DNA of 64,000 nt from contig NZ_LGEC01000092.1 of assembly GCF_001279585.1 (NCBI RefSeq), forward strand, positions 62,001-126,000, in the 5' to 3' direction. A program made the translations under genes and the position numbers. Each line of letters starts with the position of its first letter. Positions within the stretch are counted from its first letter, which is position 1. The notes under the pieces are model-generated. The model saw nothing but the letters and a program-made list of their open reading frames with translations, was not told where the DNA came from and ran no database searches. This DNA is from Nocardiopsis sp. NRRL B-16309 (GTDB lineage: Bacteria > Actinomycetota > Actinomycetes > Streptosporangiales > Streptosporangiaceae). Below are positions 32,951 through 41,523 of the stretch, one piece after another.

Positions 32951-33192
32951 GACCCCGCCGCGGCGGTCTGTGCGTCGATCAGCTCGGCCGCGCGGGCGAC
33001 GGTGTCGGCCGGGGTGGCGGAGTCCTCGCTGATCCGCACTCCCATCTCCGACTGGACGACCAGCAGGAGTTCGACCATGAAGAGGGAGTCCATCTCCAGG
33101 TCCTCGAAGGTCGTGTCGGGCGTGATGTCCTCCGGGCTCACCTCGAAGCGCTCGGTGAGGAGGGTGACGAGCTGGTCGTAGGTGCTGCTCAT
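32947..33192 (-). CDS. Acyl carrier protein
   Basis: 81 residues with the phosphopantetheine site S36 in LEMDSLFMVELL and the typical three-helix pattern. AAGGAG lies 6-7 nt before ATG 33192. It sits between KASIII and the FabF-type KAS, with the latter's GTG overlapping its stop, so the three proteins probably work as one unit that builds an acyl chain. It could hand this chain to the FAAL or to the N-terminal carrier domain of the PKS. It is a discrete ACP, separate from the carrier domains of the type I PKS. Confidence 0.9.
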   Translation of the reverse strand: MSSTYDQLVTLLTERFEVSPEDITPDTTFEDLEMDSLFMVELLLVVQSEMGVRISEDSATPADTVARAAELIDAQTAAAGS

Positions 33193-33257
33193 GGTCGACT
33201 CCTTGTGTGTCGTACGCGGTGGGTCGGCGGGCGGGGCCCGCCCGGTGGGTGGAACGG

Positions 33258-34259
33258 TCAGGACCCGTCCAGCGGGGGCCAGCGCAGCAGCGTCGAACCC
33301 CAGGACAGGCCCCCGCCGAAGGCCGTGAGGAGGACGCGGTCGCCCTCGTCCAGCCCGCCCCGGTCGACGGCGTCGGCCAGGGCGACGGGGATGGAGGCGG
33401 CGCCGGTGTTGCCGACGCGCTCGATGTTGGAGACGGCACGGTCCCGGGGCACGCCCAGGTCGTCGGCGAGCTGGTTGATGATGCGCTGGTTGGCCTGGTG
33501 GCTGACGACGCGGTCCAGGTCCGCCACGTCCCAGCCGGCCTCGGCCAGGACGCTGCGGGAGGAGGCGGCCATCCGCAGTACGGCGTGGCGGAAGACCTCC
33601 TGGCCGCGCATGGTCATGTAGGCGTCGCCCGGACCGGCCGGGGCGTCGGAGCCGCGTTGGCGGGACCCGCCCGCGGCGATCATGATGTGGTCGGCGCCGG
33701 TGCCGTCGCTGCCCAGGTCGAAGGGGCCCAGGGCGCCGGGCTCGTCCGGCTCTCCCGCGCGCAGCACCACGGCTCCGGCTCCGTCGCCGAAGATCACCGA
33801 GGTGGAGCGGTCGGCGGGGTCGAGCACGGTGGAGTTGACCTCCGCGCCCACGACCAGGACGCGCCGGGCGACCCCGGCCGAGACCAGGCCGGTCGCGGCG
33901 GCCAGCGCGTAGACGAAGCCGCTGCACACCGCGCCGACGTCGAAGGCGGCGGCGCCGGTCAGGCCCAGGCGGCTCGCGACGGCGGGAGCGGTGGCCGGGC
34001 ACGGGTGGTCGGGGGTCATGGTGGCGACCACGACCGCGTCGGCGGAGTCGCGTCCGGCCGACTTCAGGGCCCGGGCGCCGGCCTCGACGGCGAGGTCGGA
34101 GGTGGCCGTGCCCGGGTCGGCGACGTGCCGCCGCCCGATGCCGGTGCGGCTCCGGATCCACTCGTCGGTGGTGTCCATCCGCCCGGCCAGCTCGTCGTTG
34201 GTCACCACGCGCGGCGGCAGGTACGACCCGACACCGCACAGGACCGCGGCGGCGCTCAT
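33258..34259 (-). CDS. 3-oxoacyl-ACP synthase III (KASIII, FabH type)
   Basis: 333 residues with catalytic C112 (DVGAVCSGF), H254 (VSHQANQRI) and N284 (GNTGAAS), so it should be active. KASIII enzymes start chains by joining an acyl-CoA to malonyl-ACP; some in secondary metabolism transfer acyl groups to other acceptors. ATG 34259 is chosen because GGAG lies 8 nt upstream and MSAAAVLCGVGSYLP starts the fold; an ATG 38 codons earlier would add an unconserved leader. It is followed 65 bp later by the ACP gene. It may make a special starter for the cluster product. Confidence 0.88.
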   Translation of the reverse strand: MSAAAVLCGVGSYLPPRVVTNDELAGRMDTTDEWIRSRTGIGRRHVADPGTATSDLAVEAGARALKSAGRDSADAVVVATMTPDHPCPATAPAVASRLGLTGAAAFDVGAVCSGFVYALAAATGLVSAGVARRVLVVGAEVNSTVLDPADRSTSVIFGDGAGAVVLRAGEPDEPGALGPFDLGSDGTGADHIMIAAGGSRQRGSDAPAGPGDAYMTMRGQEVFRHAVLRMAASSRSVLAEAGWDVADLDRVVSHQANQRIINQLADDLGVPRDRAVSNIERVGNTGAASIPVALADAVDRGGLDEGDRVLLTAFGGGLSWGSTLLRWPPLDGS

Positions 34260-34419
34260 CGCGCGGCTCCGGCCGTGTGCGGCCCGCGTGCCCGCGCCCG
34301 GGGCCCCTCGTGTGCGTCCATGGATGTCTCCTCCGTTCGACGTGGCCCCACTCTCGCGGTCGGCGCTGATCACGCGGTGACCGGTCGCTGACGGGGTCCT
34401 GACGTCCGTGGCGGGTGCC

Positions 34420-35190
34420 TCAGGCGGTCAGCGCCAGGCAGGGGTCGTGGTTGAGGATCTCGGCGTAGCGCCGCTGGAGCGCCCGGCCCGGTTCGAGTCC
34501 CAGATCGGTGGTCAGGCGCAGGCGCATGCGGTGGAACAGCTCCATGGCCTCGCCCTGGCGGCCCGAGCGGTACAGGGCGACCATGAGCTGCTCGCAGAAG
34601 CGCTCGTGCAGCGGGTACCGGCCTACCAGGCGGCGCAGCTCGGGGATCACCTCGCGCTCGTCGCCCATCGCCAGGCGGGCGGTCACCAGGTCCTCCCAGC
34701 AGGTCAGGCGGCGCTCGTCGAACAGCGCCGAGGCGGCGCGGCAGCGCATGCCGTCGCCCGCGTCCAGCAGGGCCGGGCCCCGCCACAGGTCCAGGCCGCG
34801 CTGGAGGAGGACGGCGGCCGGAGCCGGGCTCGCCCGCAGGGCGGCGGCCCCCTGGCCGGCCAGGGTGAGGAAGCGGTTGCCGTCCACGGTGTCGGCGGGC
34901 ACGTCCAGGACGTAGCCGCTGTGGACCGAGCGCAGCACCCGAGCGCCCGGGCGCTCGGGGGCCGACGCCTCCAGGATGCGGCGCAGCCGGGTCGCGTGCG
35001 CCTGGAGGGCGTTGCGCGCGTTGCCCAGGGAGGCGTCGGCCCAGAGCTCGTCGCACAGCTCGTCGTGGGAGATGACCGTGCCGGGGTTGAGGGCCAGCAC
35101 GGCGAGCATGGTGCGAACCTTGGCGGCGCGGACGGGATGGCTCTGGCCCCGCGCCTCGATGGTCACGTTGCCGAGGATCGTGATCTGCAC
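34420..35190 (-). CDS. SARP-family transcription activator (first)
   Basis: 256 residues, the length of small SARPs such as ActII-ORF4. An OmpR-type winged helix at the N-terminus (QITILGNVTIEARG, VISHDELCDELW, LQAHATRLRRIL, GYVLDV) is followed by a bacterial transcriptional-activation domain (RCRAASALFDERRLTCWEDLV to GLEPGRALQRRYAEIL). SARPs activate antibiotic genes from direct heptameric repeats near -35. GTG 35190 follows GGAG. It lies between a second SARP and the KASIII gene, all on the minus strand. Two SARPs side by side suggest layered control of the cluster. Confidence 0.9.
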   Translation of the reverse strand: MQITILGNVTIEARGQSHPVRAAKVRTMLAVLALNPGTVISHDELCDELWADASLGNARNALQAHATRLRRILEASAPERPGARVLRSVHSGYVLDVPADTVDGNRFLTLAGQGAAALRASPAPAAVLLQRGLDLWRGPALLDAGDGMRCRAASALFDERRLTCWEDLVTARLAMGDEREVIPELRRLVGRYPLHERFCEQLMVALYRSGRQGEAMELFHRMRLRLTTDLGLEPGRALQRRYAEILNHDPCLALTA

Positions 35191-35222
35191 GGGTCTCCTT
35201 GGGTCGTGCTCGGCCGGAACGG

Positions 35223-36014
35223 TCACGAGACCGCCCGGACGGGCCGGGGTCTGCCGAAGGCGTGGGCGCCGCGGGGCCCGTCCGCCATGAGGATCTCGTG
35301 CTGGAGGCGCTGGGCCTGCTCGGAGGGTTCGAGTCCGAGTTCCTCGTCCAGCACCCGGCGCAGGTCGCGGTAGGCGGTCAGCGCCTCCCCGCGGCGGCCC
35401 GAGCGGTGCAGCGCGGTGATGAGCTGGTCGTGGTACCACTCGTTGAGCGGGTCGGCCGCGATGAGGGAGCGCAGCTCGGGTACCAGCTCGCGGTGGCGGC
35501 CCAGCCGCATGTCCGCCTCCACGCGCAACTCGACTGCGTGGTGGCGCAGTTCCTCCAGGTAGGTGACGTGGCGGGAGAGCACCGGGCCGACGGAGGTGTT
35601 GGCCAGCACCCGCCCGCGCCACAGGCCCAGCGCCTGGCGCAGGAGGTGGGCGGCCTCCTCCACGCGGTCCTGGCGGACCAGGGCGCGGCCCTCCTCGACG
35701 CCCCGCGCGAAGACTGTCGCGTCGATCTCGTCGGGATCCACGGTCAGCAGGTGGCCGGTGGGCTCGGTGGCCACCGACGCCGTGGAACGGGACAGGGCCC
35801 GGCGCAGGTGGTACACGTGCGTGCGCAGGATCGCCGCTCCGCCCGGCGCGGGCGCGCCGTCCCACAGCTCCTCGGTGACGGTGCCGGGGTCCACCACCTG
35901 GTTCGCCCGCAGCAGCAGGAGCGCCAGGAGCTTGCGGACCTTGGTCCCCGAAGGCACACCGAGGCCGTCCTCGGATCTCAGCTCTAGCGAGCCGAGAACG
36001 CTGAAGTTGATCAT
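35223..36014 (-). CDS. SARP-family transcription activator (second)
   Basis: 263 residues: winged helix (INFSVLGSLELRSEDG, VRKLLALLLLRANQVV, THVYHLRRALSR, GHLLTV) and activation domain (VTYLEELRHHAVELRVEADM to GLEPSEQAQRLQHEIL). It is clearly a paralogue of its neighbour at 34420-35190, 32 bp away, though the two are not close copies. ATG 36014 has GAGGA upstream. It is divergent from the monooxygenase-MmpL operon across a 309-bp region, the likely site of SARP binding for that operon. Confidence 0.9.
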   Translation of the reverse strand: MINFSVLGSLELRSEDGLGVPSGTKVRKLLALLLLRANQVVDPGTVTEELWDGAPAPGGAAILRTHVYHLRRALSRSTASVATEPTGHLLTVDPDEIDATVFARGVEEGRALVRQDRVEEAAHLLRQALGLWRGRVLANTSVGPVLSRHVTYLEELRHHAVELRVEADMRLGRHRELVPELRSLIAADPLNEWYHDQLITALHRSGRRGEALTAYRDLRRVLDEELGLEPSEQAQRLQHEILMADGPRGAHAFGRPRPVRAVS

Positions 36015-36323
36015 TTGTGTCCTCGCTGCTCTTTTTTCGTGAACGGCAGGGAAATTGATTTCGATCTCTGGTGGACAACGCTGGTGTGATTCAGGACACT
36101 GATTTCCGTCTGGGTGGTCGGCCTTCTGCTGTCTTCGAGTTCTAGCAGGCAGAACCCGGTTGCCGACAGGGTGAATAGACCAAGGTGCAAACGAGATGTC
36201 TCTTTCGGGACATCGGGTGCACCGGAGGTGCCATGCGATATGCCACTGCGTGGGGATGGCCGGTTCCATTCGGTGCCCAATCCTGGGTTCCGGAGATCTT
36301 CACCGAGGAATGGAGCCGAATCC
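36015..36323. promoter_or_regulatory. Divergent regulatory region between SARP and monooxygenase genes
   Basis: 309 bp without a gene and clearly less GC-rich than the surroundings, particularly 36020-36110. It holds an inverted repeat GATGTC (36195-36200) / GACATC (36209-36214), the 8-bp palindrome GGTGCACC (36216-36223), and TTCTGC...GCAGAA around 36124-36153. It must contain the promoters of the second SARP (leftwards) and of the monooxygenase (rightwards). I could not define a convincing heptamer repeat by eye. Confidence 0.5.
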
Positions 36324-37940
36324 GTGAAAACGACAGTTCCGCTGCTCGTGGTCGGGGCCGGTCCCACCGGCCTGGCGCTGGCGTGCGAACTCCTGCGCCA
36401 GGGAGTCGACTGCCGCGTCATCGACAAGGCGCCGGACAGGCCGTCCGACCAGGCACGCGCCCTGACCATGTGGGACGGGGCCCTCGACGTACTGGAGCGG
36501 CACGGCATCGCCCAGGAGGTCGTCTCGCGCGGCACCCCGATGACCGCCGCCCGCTACTGGTCGCGGGGGCGCAACTTCGCCAACGTCCGGTTCGGGGAGT
36601 ACGGGCGGGGCGCCGCGTCGCCGCTCATCATCACCCAGCCCGCCGTGGAGGAGGTGATGCGCGACCGCCTCAAGGAACTGGGCGGGCACGTGGAGTGGCG
36701 GACGCGGCTGCGGGACCTGCGCGACCACGGAACGCACGTCGAGGCCGTCCTGGAGGGCCCCGACGGGTCCGAGCACGTCACCACGAGCTGGCTGGTGGGC
36801 TGCGACGGCAACAGGAGCACCGTCCGCGAACAGGCGGGCATCACCTTCGGCGGCAGCACCTACGGGCGCAGCTTCGTCCTCGGCGACGGCGACATCGACC
36901 ACGACGTCACCCCGGGCGAAGCCCACTACGTCCTGCACACCGACGGCGTCCTCGTCATCGTGCCCCTGCCCGGCGGCAAGCTGCGGGTCTTCGCCGACGC
37001 CACCACCGTGGGGGACCCGGACACCGCGCCCACCGCCGCCGAGATCCAGCGCCTGGCCGACGCCCGCTCCCCCTTCCCCCTGGTCGTGCGCGACCTGCAG
37101 TGGAGTACCCGCTTCGAGGTGCACCTGCGCCAGGCCACCAGCTACCGCAGCGGACGCTGCCTGGTGGCGGGCGACGCCGCCCACGTGCACAGCCCCGCCG
37201 GGGGCCAGGGCCTCAACACCGGCATCCAGGACGCCGCCAACCTGGCCTGGAAGCTCGCGCTGGTCCTGGAGGGCCGGGCCGGGGCGGAGACCTTCCTCGA
37301 CAGCTACCAGGCCGAGCGCGAACCCGTCGCCGCCGGCGTCATGCGTTCCTCCCACCAGCAGACCCGCCTGTGGACCATGCGCTCACCCGTCACGCGCGCC
37401 CTGCGCGACGCGTTGATGGGCCGGGCCGCCCGCAGCGGCCTGCTCGAACGCCGCATGGTCCCGGCCATGGCCCAGCTCGACCTCGACTACACCGCGAGCC
37501 CGGCCGTCGGGGAGGGCGGTGGGCGCCGCGCGCTCCAGCACGACCTGCCCGACGCCGACCTGGTCCCCGTGGCCGGGGGACCGCGCGTGCGCCTCGGCCG
37601 GCTGCTGGCCGACCCGCGGCACACCCTCGTCGTCCTGCCGGGAGCGGACGCCGCGGGCGCCCGCGCGGCCGTCGAGGCCGCCGCCCCGCTGGCCGACCGC
37701 GTCCAGACCCTCGTCCTGCTCACCCCCGAGGCCGCCGCGGCCGGATCCCCCGCGGGCACCTACCTGCTGCCGCGCGGCCACGCCGGGACCGGCGCCCGGG
37801 CGGCGGGGCGGCGGCTCGTGCTGGTCCGCCCCGACGGCTACGTGGCCGGGACCTCCACCACCCTCGACCCCGCCGACCTGCTGCGGCCGCTGGCGCCCGC
37901 GCCCGCGACGGCGCGCTCCTCCGGCCCCGCCCACCCCTGA
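36324..37940 (+). CDS. FAD-dependent aromatic/polyketide monooxygenase (group A)
   Basis: 538 residues of the PHBH-like family. Motifs: LLVVGAGPTGLALACELL (FAD GxGxxG), the DG segment LVGCDGNRSTVREQAG, and GRCLVAGDAAHVHSPAGGQGLNTGIQDA (second FAD motif, here quoted in part). The C-terminal ~130 residues form the thioredoxin-like extra domain of large polyketide hydroxylases. It uses NAD(P)H and O2 to hydroxylate or epoxidise a substrate, presumably the cluster product. GTG 36324 follows GGAG by 8 nt. It leads the rightward operon with MmpL and cyclase. Confidence 0.88.
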   Translation: MKTTVPLLVVGAGPTGLALACELLRQGVDCRVIDKAPDRPSDQARALTMWDGALDVLERHGIAQEVVSRGTPMTAARYWSRGRNFANVRFGEYGRGAASPLIITQPAVEEVMRDRLKELGGHVEWRTRLRDLRDHGTHVEAVLEGPDGSEHVTTSWLVGCDGNRSTVREQAGITFGGSTYGRSFVLGDGDIDHDVTPGEAHYVLHTDGVLVIVPLPGGKLRVFADATTVGDPDTAPTAAEIQRLADARSPFPLVVRDLQWSTRFEVHLRQATSYRSGRCLVAGDAAHVHSPAGGQGLNTGIQDAANLAWKLALVLEGRAGAETFLDSYQAEREPVAAGVMRSSHQQTRLWTMRSPVTRALRDALMGRAARSGLLERRMVPAMAQLDLDYTASPAVGEGGGRRALQHDLPDADLVPVAGGPRVRLGRLLADPRHTLVVLPGADAAGARAAVEAAAPLADRVQTLVLLTPEAAAAGSPAGTYLLPRGHAGTGARAAGRRLVLVRPDGYVAGTSTTLDPADLLRPLAPAPATARSSGPAHP

Positions 37941-37963
37941 CGCCGCGCGGGAGCGACCCCCTC

Positions 37964-40288
37964 ATGTTCGACAGACTCGACTCACTGACCGCCCGGCCCG
38001 TCCGGGTCCTGCTCGTGGCGGCCGTGTTCACCACGGTCATGGCCGTCCTGGGCAGTGGCGCGGCCCAACACCTGCTCAGCGGCGGCACCGACGACCCCGC
38101 CTCGGAGTCCGTCCTGGCCGGGGAGGTCATCGACGAGCACTTCCCCGGCAGCCAGCCCAACCTCCTGCTGCTGCTGACCCCCGCCGAGGACGGCGCTCCG
38201 GTGGAGCACCCCGACGTCGTGGACTCGGCGGAGGACCTCGTGGAACGGCTCTCCGCCGAGGAGGGCGTCACCGGGGTGACCTCCTACTGGACCAGCGGCG
38301 CCCTGGCGCTGCGCACCACCGACGGCGAGCACGCCTTCGTCACCGCCCGCATCACCGGCGACGAGAACACCGTGGCCGAGACCTTCGCCCGCGTCGCCCC
38401 GGAGTACCGGGGGGAGCAGGGCGAGGTGACGGTCCGGATCGGCGGCGAGTCCGCCGTGCGGGTCGAGACCGAGTCCACGGTCGAGGCGGACCTCGTCCGC
38501 GGCGAGGCGATCGCCCTGCCCATCACGCTCCTGGTCCTGGTCCTGGTCTTCCGCAGCGTGGTGGCCGCCCTCATCCCGCTGCTCGTCGGCGTGGTCACCA
38601 TCATGACCGCCAACGGGGTCCTGCGGATCATCGCCGAGTTCACCGAGGTCTCGATCTTCGCCCAGAACCTCGCGGTCGGGCTCGGCCTCGGCCTGTCCAT
38701 CGACTACGCGCTGCTGTTCCTGCGCCGCTACCGGGAGGAGCGCGACGCCGTGCCCGACCGGCGCGCCGCGCTCGGGACGACCCTGCGCACGGCCGGGCGC
38801 ACGGTCGTGTTCTCCGCGCTCACCGTCGCGGTCGCGCTGGCGTCCATGCTGGTCTTCCCGCAGTACTTCCTGCGCTCCTTCGCCTACGCGGGGATCCCGG
38901 TCGTGCTGTTCTGCTCGGTGGCCGTGCTCGTCCTGGTCCCCCCGCTCCTGGTCCTGCTCGGCGACCGCGTCGACGCCCTGGACCCCACCCGCCTGCTGCG
39001 CCGCCGCCCGGGCGCTCCCGCCCCGGTCCCCGGGCGGGCCTGGCACCGCCTGGCCACGGTGGTCATGGGGCGGGCGCCGCTGTTCGCGGTGGGCACGACC
39101 GTGCTGCTCCTGCTGCTGGCGGTGCCCTTCCTGCGGGTGGAGCTGGGACCGGCCGACCACCGCCAGCTCCCGTCCGGCTCGGAGTCGCGGCAGGTCGCGG
39201 AGTTCGCCGAGGAGAACCTGCCCGGGCGCGCCGACGGGACGATCGACGTCCTGCTCCCGGTGGAGGGCGAGGCCGCCCTCGACCCGATGATGATCCCCCG
39301 GCAAGCCGTGGAGCTGTCGGAGATGGCGGGCGTGGACGGTGTGGTCAGCCCCCTGGGGATCTACCGGGACGGCGCCCTGGCCTACGCGCCCACCCCGGTC
39401 GACGTCGACCGGCTCTCGGACGGGCACATGATGCTCTCCGTCGTGCCGGACGAGGACGTGGCCACCATCTCCGATGAGAGCCGGGCACTGGTGGAGGAGC
39501 TGCGCGAGATCCCCGGCGCGCGGGTGAGCGGCACGGCTGCGGTCTTCTACGACTCCCAGGACGCCCTGGCGCGGCAGCTGCCCATCGCCCTCGGGCTCAT
39601 CGTGGCCACCGCGCTCGTCCTGATGTTCCTCTTCACCGGCAGCGTCCTGGTTCCGATCCAGACGCTGGTGCTCAACACCCTGAGCCTGACCGTGATGTTC
39701 GGCGCGGTGGTGTGGATCTGGCAGGACGGCAACGGCAGCGCGCTGCTGGGGTTCGACACGATCGGCTCCATCGAGACGACCCTGCCCATCCTCATGTTCT
39801 GCCTGACCTTCGGGCTGTCCATGGACTACAACATCATCGTCCTGTCGCGGATCAAGGAGGAGTACGAACGCACGGGCGACCACCGGGCGTCCGTCGCGGC
39901 GGGGCTCCAGCGCACGGGCGGCCTGGTCACGGCGGCCGCCCTGATCCTGGCGGTCGTGCTCCTGGGCATCGGCTCCTCGCAGATCACCAACATGCAGATG
40001 CTCGGCATCGGGGTGGCGCTGGCGATCCTCATGGACGCCACGGTGATCCGCGGCTTCCTGCTGCCCGCGCTCATGGCGATGATCGGCGGCCGGGCCACGT
40101 GGTGGGCGCCGGAGCCGCTGCGCCGCTTCCAGCGGCGCTTCGGGCTGCACGACGAGCCGCCCGCCCCCGTCCCCGCCTCCTCCCCGGACGCCGGCGGCGC
40201 GGCGGGGGACACCGCTCCGTCCCCGGCCCCGGATCCCGGCCCGCGGACGGCGGAGCGGCCCGAGCCCGCCGTCTCCGACCGCCCCTGA
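37964..40288 (+). CDS. MmpL-type RND exporter (first)
   Basis: 774 residues with two copies of the MMPL unit: a first membrane helix, a large external domain, then five helices, repeated. Typical segments are GLGLGLSIDYALLFLRRYREE and LTFGLSMDYNIIVLSRIKEEYE, where the membrane-embedded Asp-Tyr pairs relay protons. The C-terminal ~50 residues are Pro/Ala-rich and cytoplasmic. MmpL proteins export lipids and lipid-like polyketides. ATG 37964 lies 23 bp after the monooxygenase. Placed in a FAAL/PKS cluster, it probably exports the product or confers self-resistance. Confidence 0.88.
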   Translation: MFDRLDSLTARPVRVLLVAAVFTTVMAVLGSGAAQHLLSGGTDDPASESVLAGEVIDEHFPGSQPNLLLLLTPAEDGAPVEHPDVVDSAEDLVERLSAEEGVTGVTSYWTSGALALRTTDGEHAFVTARITGDENTVAETFARVAPEYRGEQGEVTVRIGGESAVRVETESTVEADLVRGEAIALPITLLVLVLVFRSVVAALIPLLVGVVTIMTANGVLRIIAEFTEVSIFAQNLAVGLGLGLSIDYALLFLRRYREERDAVPDRRAALGTTLRTAGRTVVFSALTVAVALASMLVFPQYFLRSFAYAGIPVVLFCSVAVLVLVPPLLVLLGDRVDALDPTRLLRRRPGAPAPVPGRAWHRLATVVMGRAPLFAVGTTVLLLLLAVPFLRVELGPADHRQLPSGSESRQVAEFAEENLPGRADGTIDVLLPVEGEAALDPMMIPRQAVELSEMAGVDGVVSPLGIYRDGALAYAPTPVDVDRLSDGHMMLSVVPDEDVATISDESRALVEELREIPGARVSGTAAVFYDSQDALARQLPIALGLIVATALVLMFLFTGSVLVPIQTLVLNTLSLTVMFGAVVWIWQDGNGSALLGFDTIGSIETTLPILMFCLTFGLSMDYNIIVLSRIKEEYERTGDHRASVAAGLQRTGGLVTAAALILAVVLLGIGSSQITNMQMLGIGVALAILMDATVIRGFLLPALMAMIGGRATWWAPEPLRRFQRRFGLHDEPPAPVPASSPDAGGAAGDTAPSPAPDPGPRTAERPEPAVSDRP

Positions 40289-40322
40289 ACGACCACCCCC
40301 AGCGACCCAGGAGGAGCGAGCC

Positions 40323-41360
40323 ATGTGCTCTCCCCAAGTGATCCTCGCGGCCCTCGGCGCGAGGGCCCAGACGACCTGCCACGAACACCACCACGAGCAC
40401 CACCACGCCTCGCCCGCGCAGGCCCCGACCGCCGGGGCGGCGCCCTCGGGGGTGGGCGCGCCCGGGCCCGCCCCCCGGTCGGTGCCCCGGCCCGCTCCGG
40501 CGCCCGCCGCGGCGGGCCCGGTGGCCGACCGGCGCGGCCTCCTGCGCGCGGCGGTGGCGGGCGCGCTGGGCCTGGCGGGCGCCGTGGCGCTGCCGGGGAC
40601 GGCCGCGGCCGCCCCGCCCCGGCCCACCGATCCCGACCTGTCCCTGGCCGCGATCCTGCGCCGGGACCGCCGCCGGATCGTGGACCTGACCCACCCCCTC
40701 AGCGCGGACTTCCCCGTGTTCGAGTTCTACGTGCGCCGTCCCGAGCAGCGGCAGGTGATGTTCGCCGACGTCGTGGGCTTCAACTCCGCCGAGTGGACCT
40801 TCAACGAGCACGCGGGCACGCACATGGACGTCCCCGCGCACGCCGAGGAGGGGCTGGCGCACGCCGACGAGATCGCCCTGGAGGACCTCGTGGCGCCGCT
40901 GGCCGTGGTGCGCGTGGCCGAGCGCGCCGAGCGCGAGAACACCACCGAGCTGACCGTGGACGACCTCCTGGACTGGGAGGACGAGCACGGGACGATCCCC
41001 GCCGGCGCGTTCGTGGCCATGGACAGCGGCTGGTACCGCCGCGTGGACGACGCCGGGGCCTACCTCCAGTTCGACCGCGCCGCCGAGGTCATGCGCTTCC
41101 CCGGCGTGAGCGTGGAGGCGGCCGACTTCCTGGTCCGGGAGCGCGACATCGTCGGCTTCGGGACCGACACCACGAGCCTGGACGTGGGGACGCGGGTGGA
41201 GCCGCTGACCCATCGGGCGCTGCTGACCACGGGGCGCTACGGCCTGGAGAACCTGGCCGCCCTGGACGAGGTGCCGGAGAGCGGGGCCACCCTCGTGGTC
41301 GGCCTGCCCAAGCTGCGCGGCGGTTTCGGCGCTCCGGTGAGGGCCATGGCCATCCTCTGA
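40323..41360 (+). CDS. Tat-exported cyclase-family (metal-dependent) protein with His-rich N-terminus
   Basis: 345 residues. The family motif HAGTHMDVPAH (HxGTHxDxPxH) gives the metal ligands; RRIVDLTHPLSADFPV precedes it. A twin-arginine signal, DRRGLLRAAVAGALGLAGAV, ends at an AAAA site, so the enzyme is exported. Before it stands an unusual ~70-residue extension containing CHEHHHEHHH and a Pro/Ala tract. ATG 40323 has a strong AGGAGG site, whereas GTG codons nearer the Tat signal have none. Members include kynurenine formamidase and polyketide cyclase-like enzymes. It might cyclise or hydrolyse the exported product outside the cell; substrate unknown. Confidence 0.83.
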   Translation: MCSPQVILAALGARAQTTCHEHHHEHHHASPAQAPTAGAAPSGVGAPGPAPRSVPRPAPAPAAAGPVADRRGLLRAAVAGALGLAGAVALPGTAAAAPPRPTDPDLSLAAILRRDRRRIVDLTHPLSADFPVFEFYVRRPEQRQVMFADVVGFNSAEWTFNEHAGTHMDVPAHAEEGLAHADEIALEDLVAPLAVVRVAERAERENTTELTVDDLLDWEDEHGTIPAGAFVAMDSGWYRRVDDAGAYLQFDRAAEVMRFPGVSVEAADFLVRERDIVGFGTDTTSLDVGTRVEPLTHRALLTTGRYGLENLAALDEVPESGATLVVGLPKLRGGFGAPVRAMAIL

Positions 41361-41440
41361 CCTCGGAACACACTGTCCACCGTCACAGAGCGAGAAGTTC
41401 CGGTATCCGTTCTGTGGACAAAGACCGTCCCGTGCGGACA

Positions 41441-41482
41441 TTATAGATAGACCGAGTACCGATAGTAGATAGCGTTGCTATC
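41441..41482 (+). promoter_or_regulatory. AT-rich promoter and palindrome ahead of the second MmpL gene
   Basis: A locally AT-rich stretch (TATAGAT at 41442-41448, then GATAGTAGATAGC) ends in the perfect palindrome GATAGC-GTT-GCTATC at 41468-41482, 42 bp before the start codon. The GATAG element occurs three times here. It looks like a separate, repressor-controlled promoter for the exporter. Confidence 0.5.
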
Positions 41483-41523
41483 ACCGACGCCATGCTCCCG
41501 AAGGAGAGGCAAGGACCACTCTC

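Noticed and set aside
31721..34259. Type II aromatic polyketide synthase core
   Set aside because: No chain-length-factor partner, ketoreductase, aromatase or SRPBCC-type cyclase next to the KAS. The residues fit FabF/FabH-type enzymes better.
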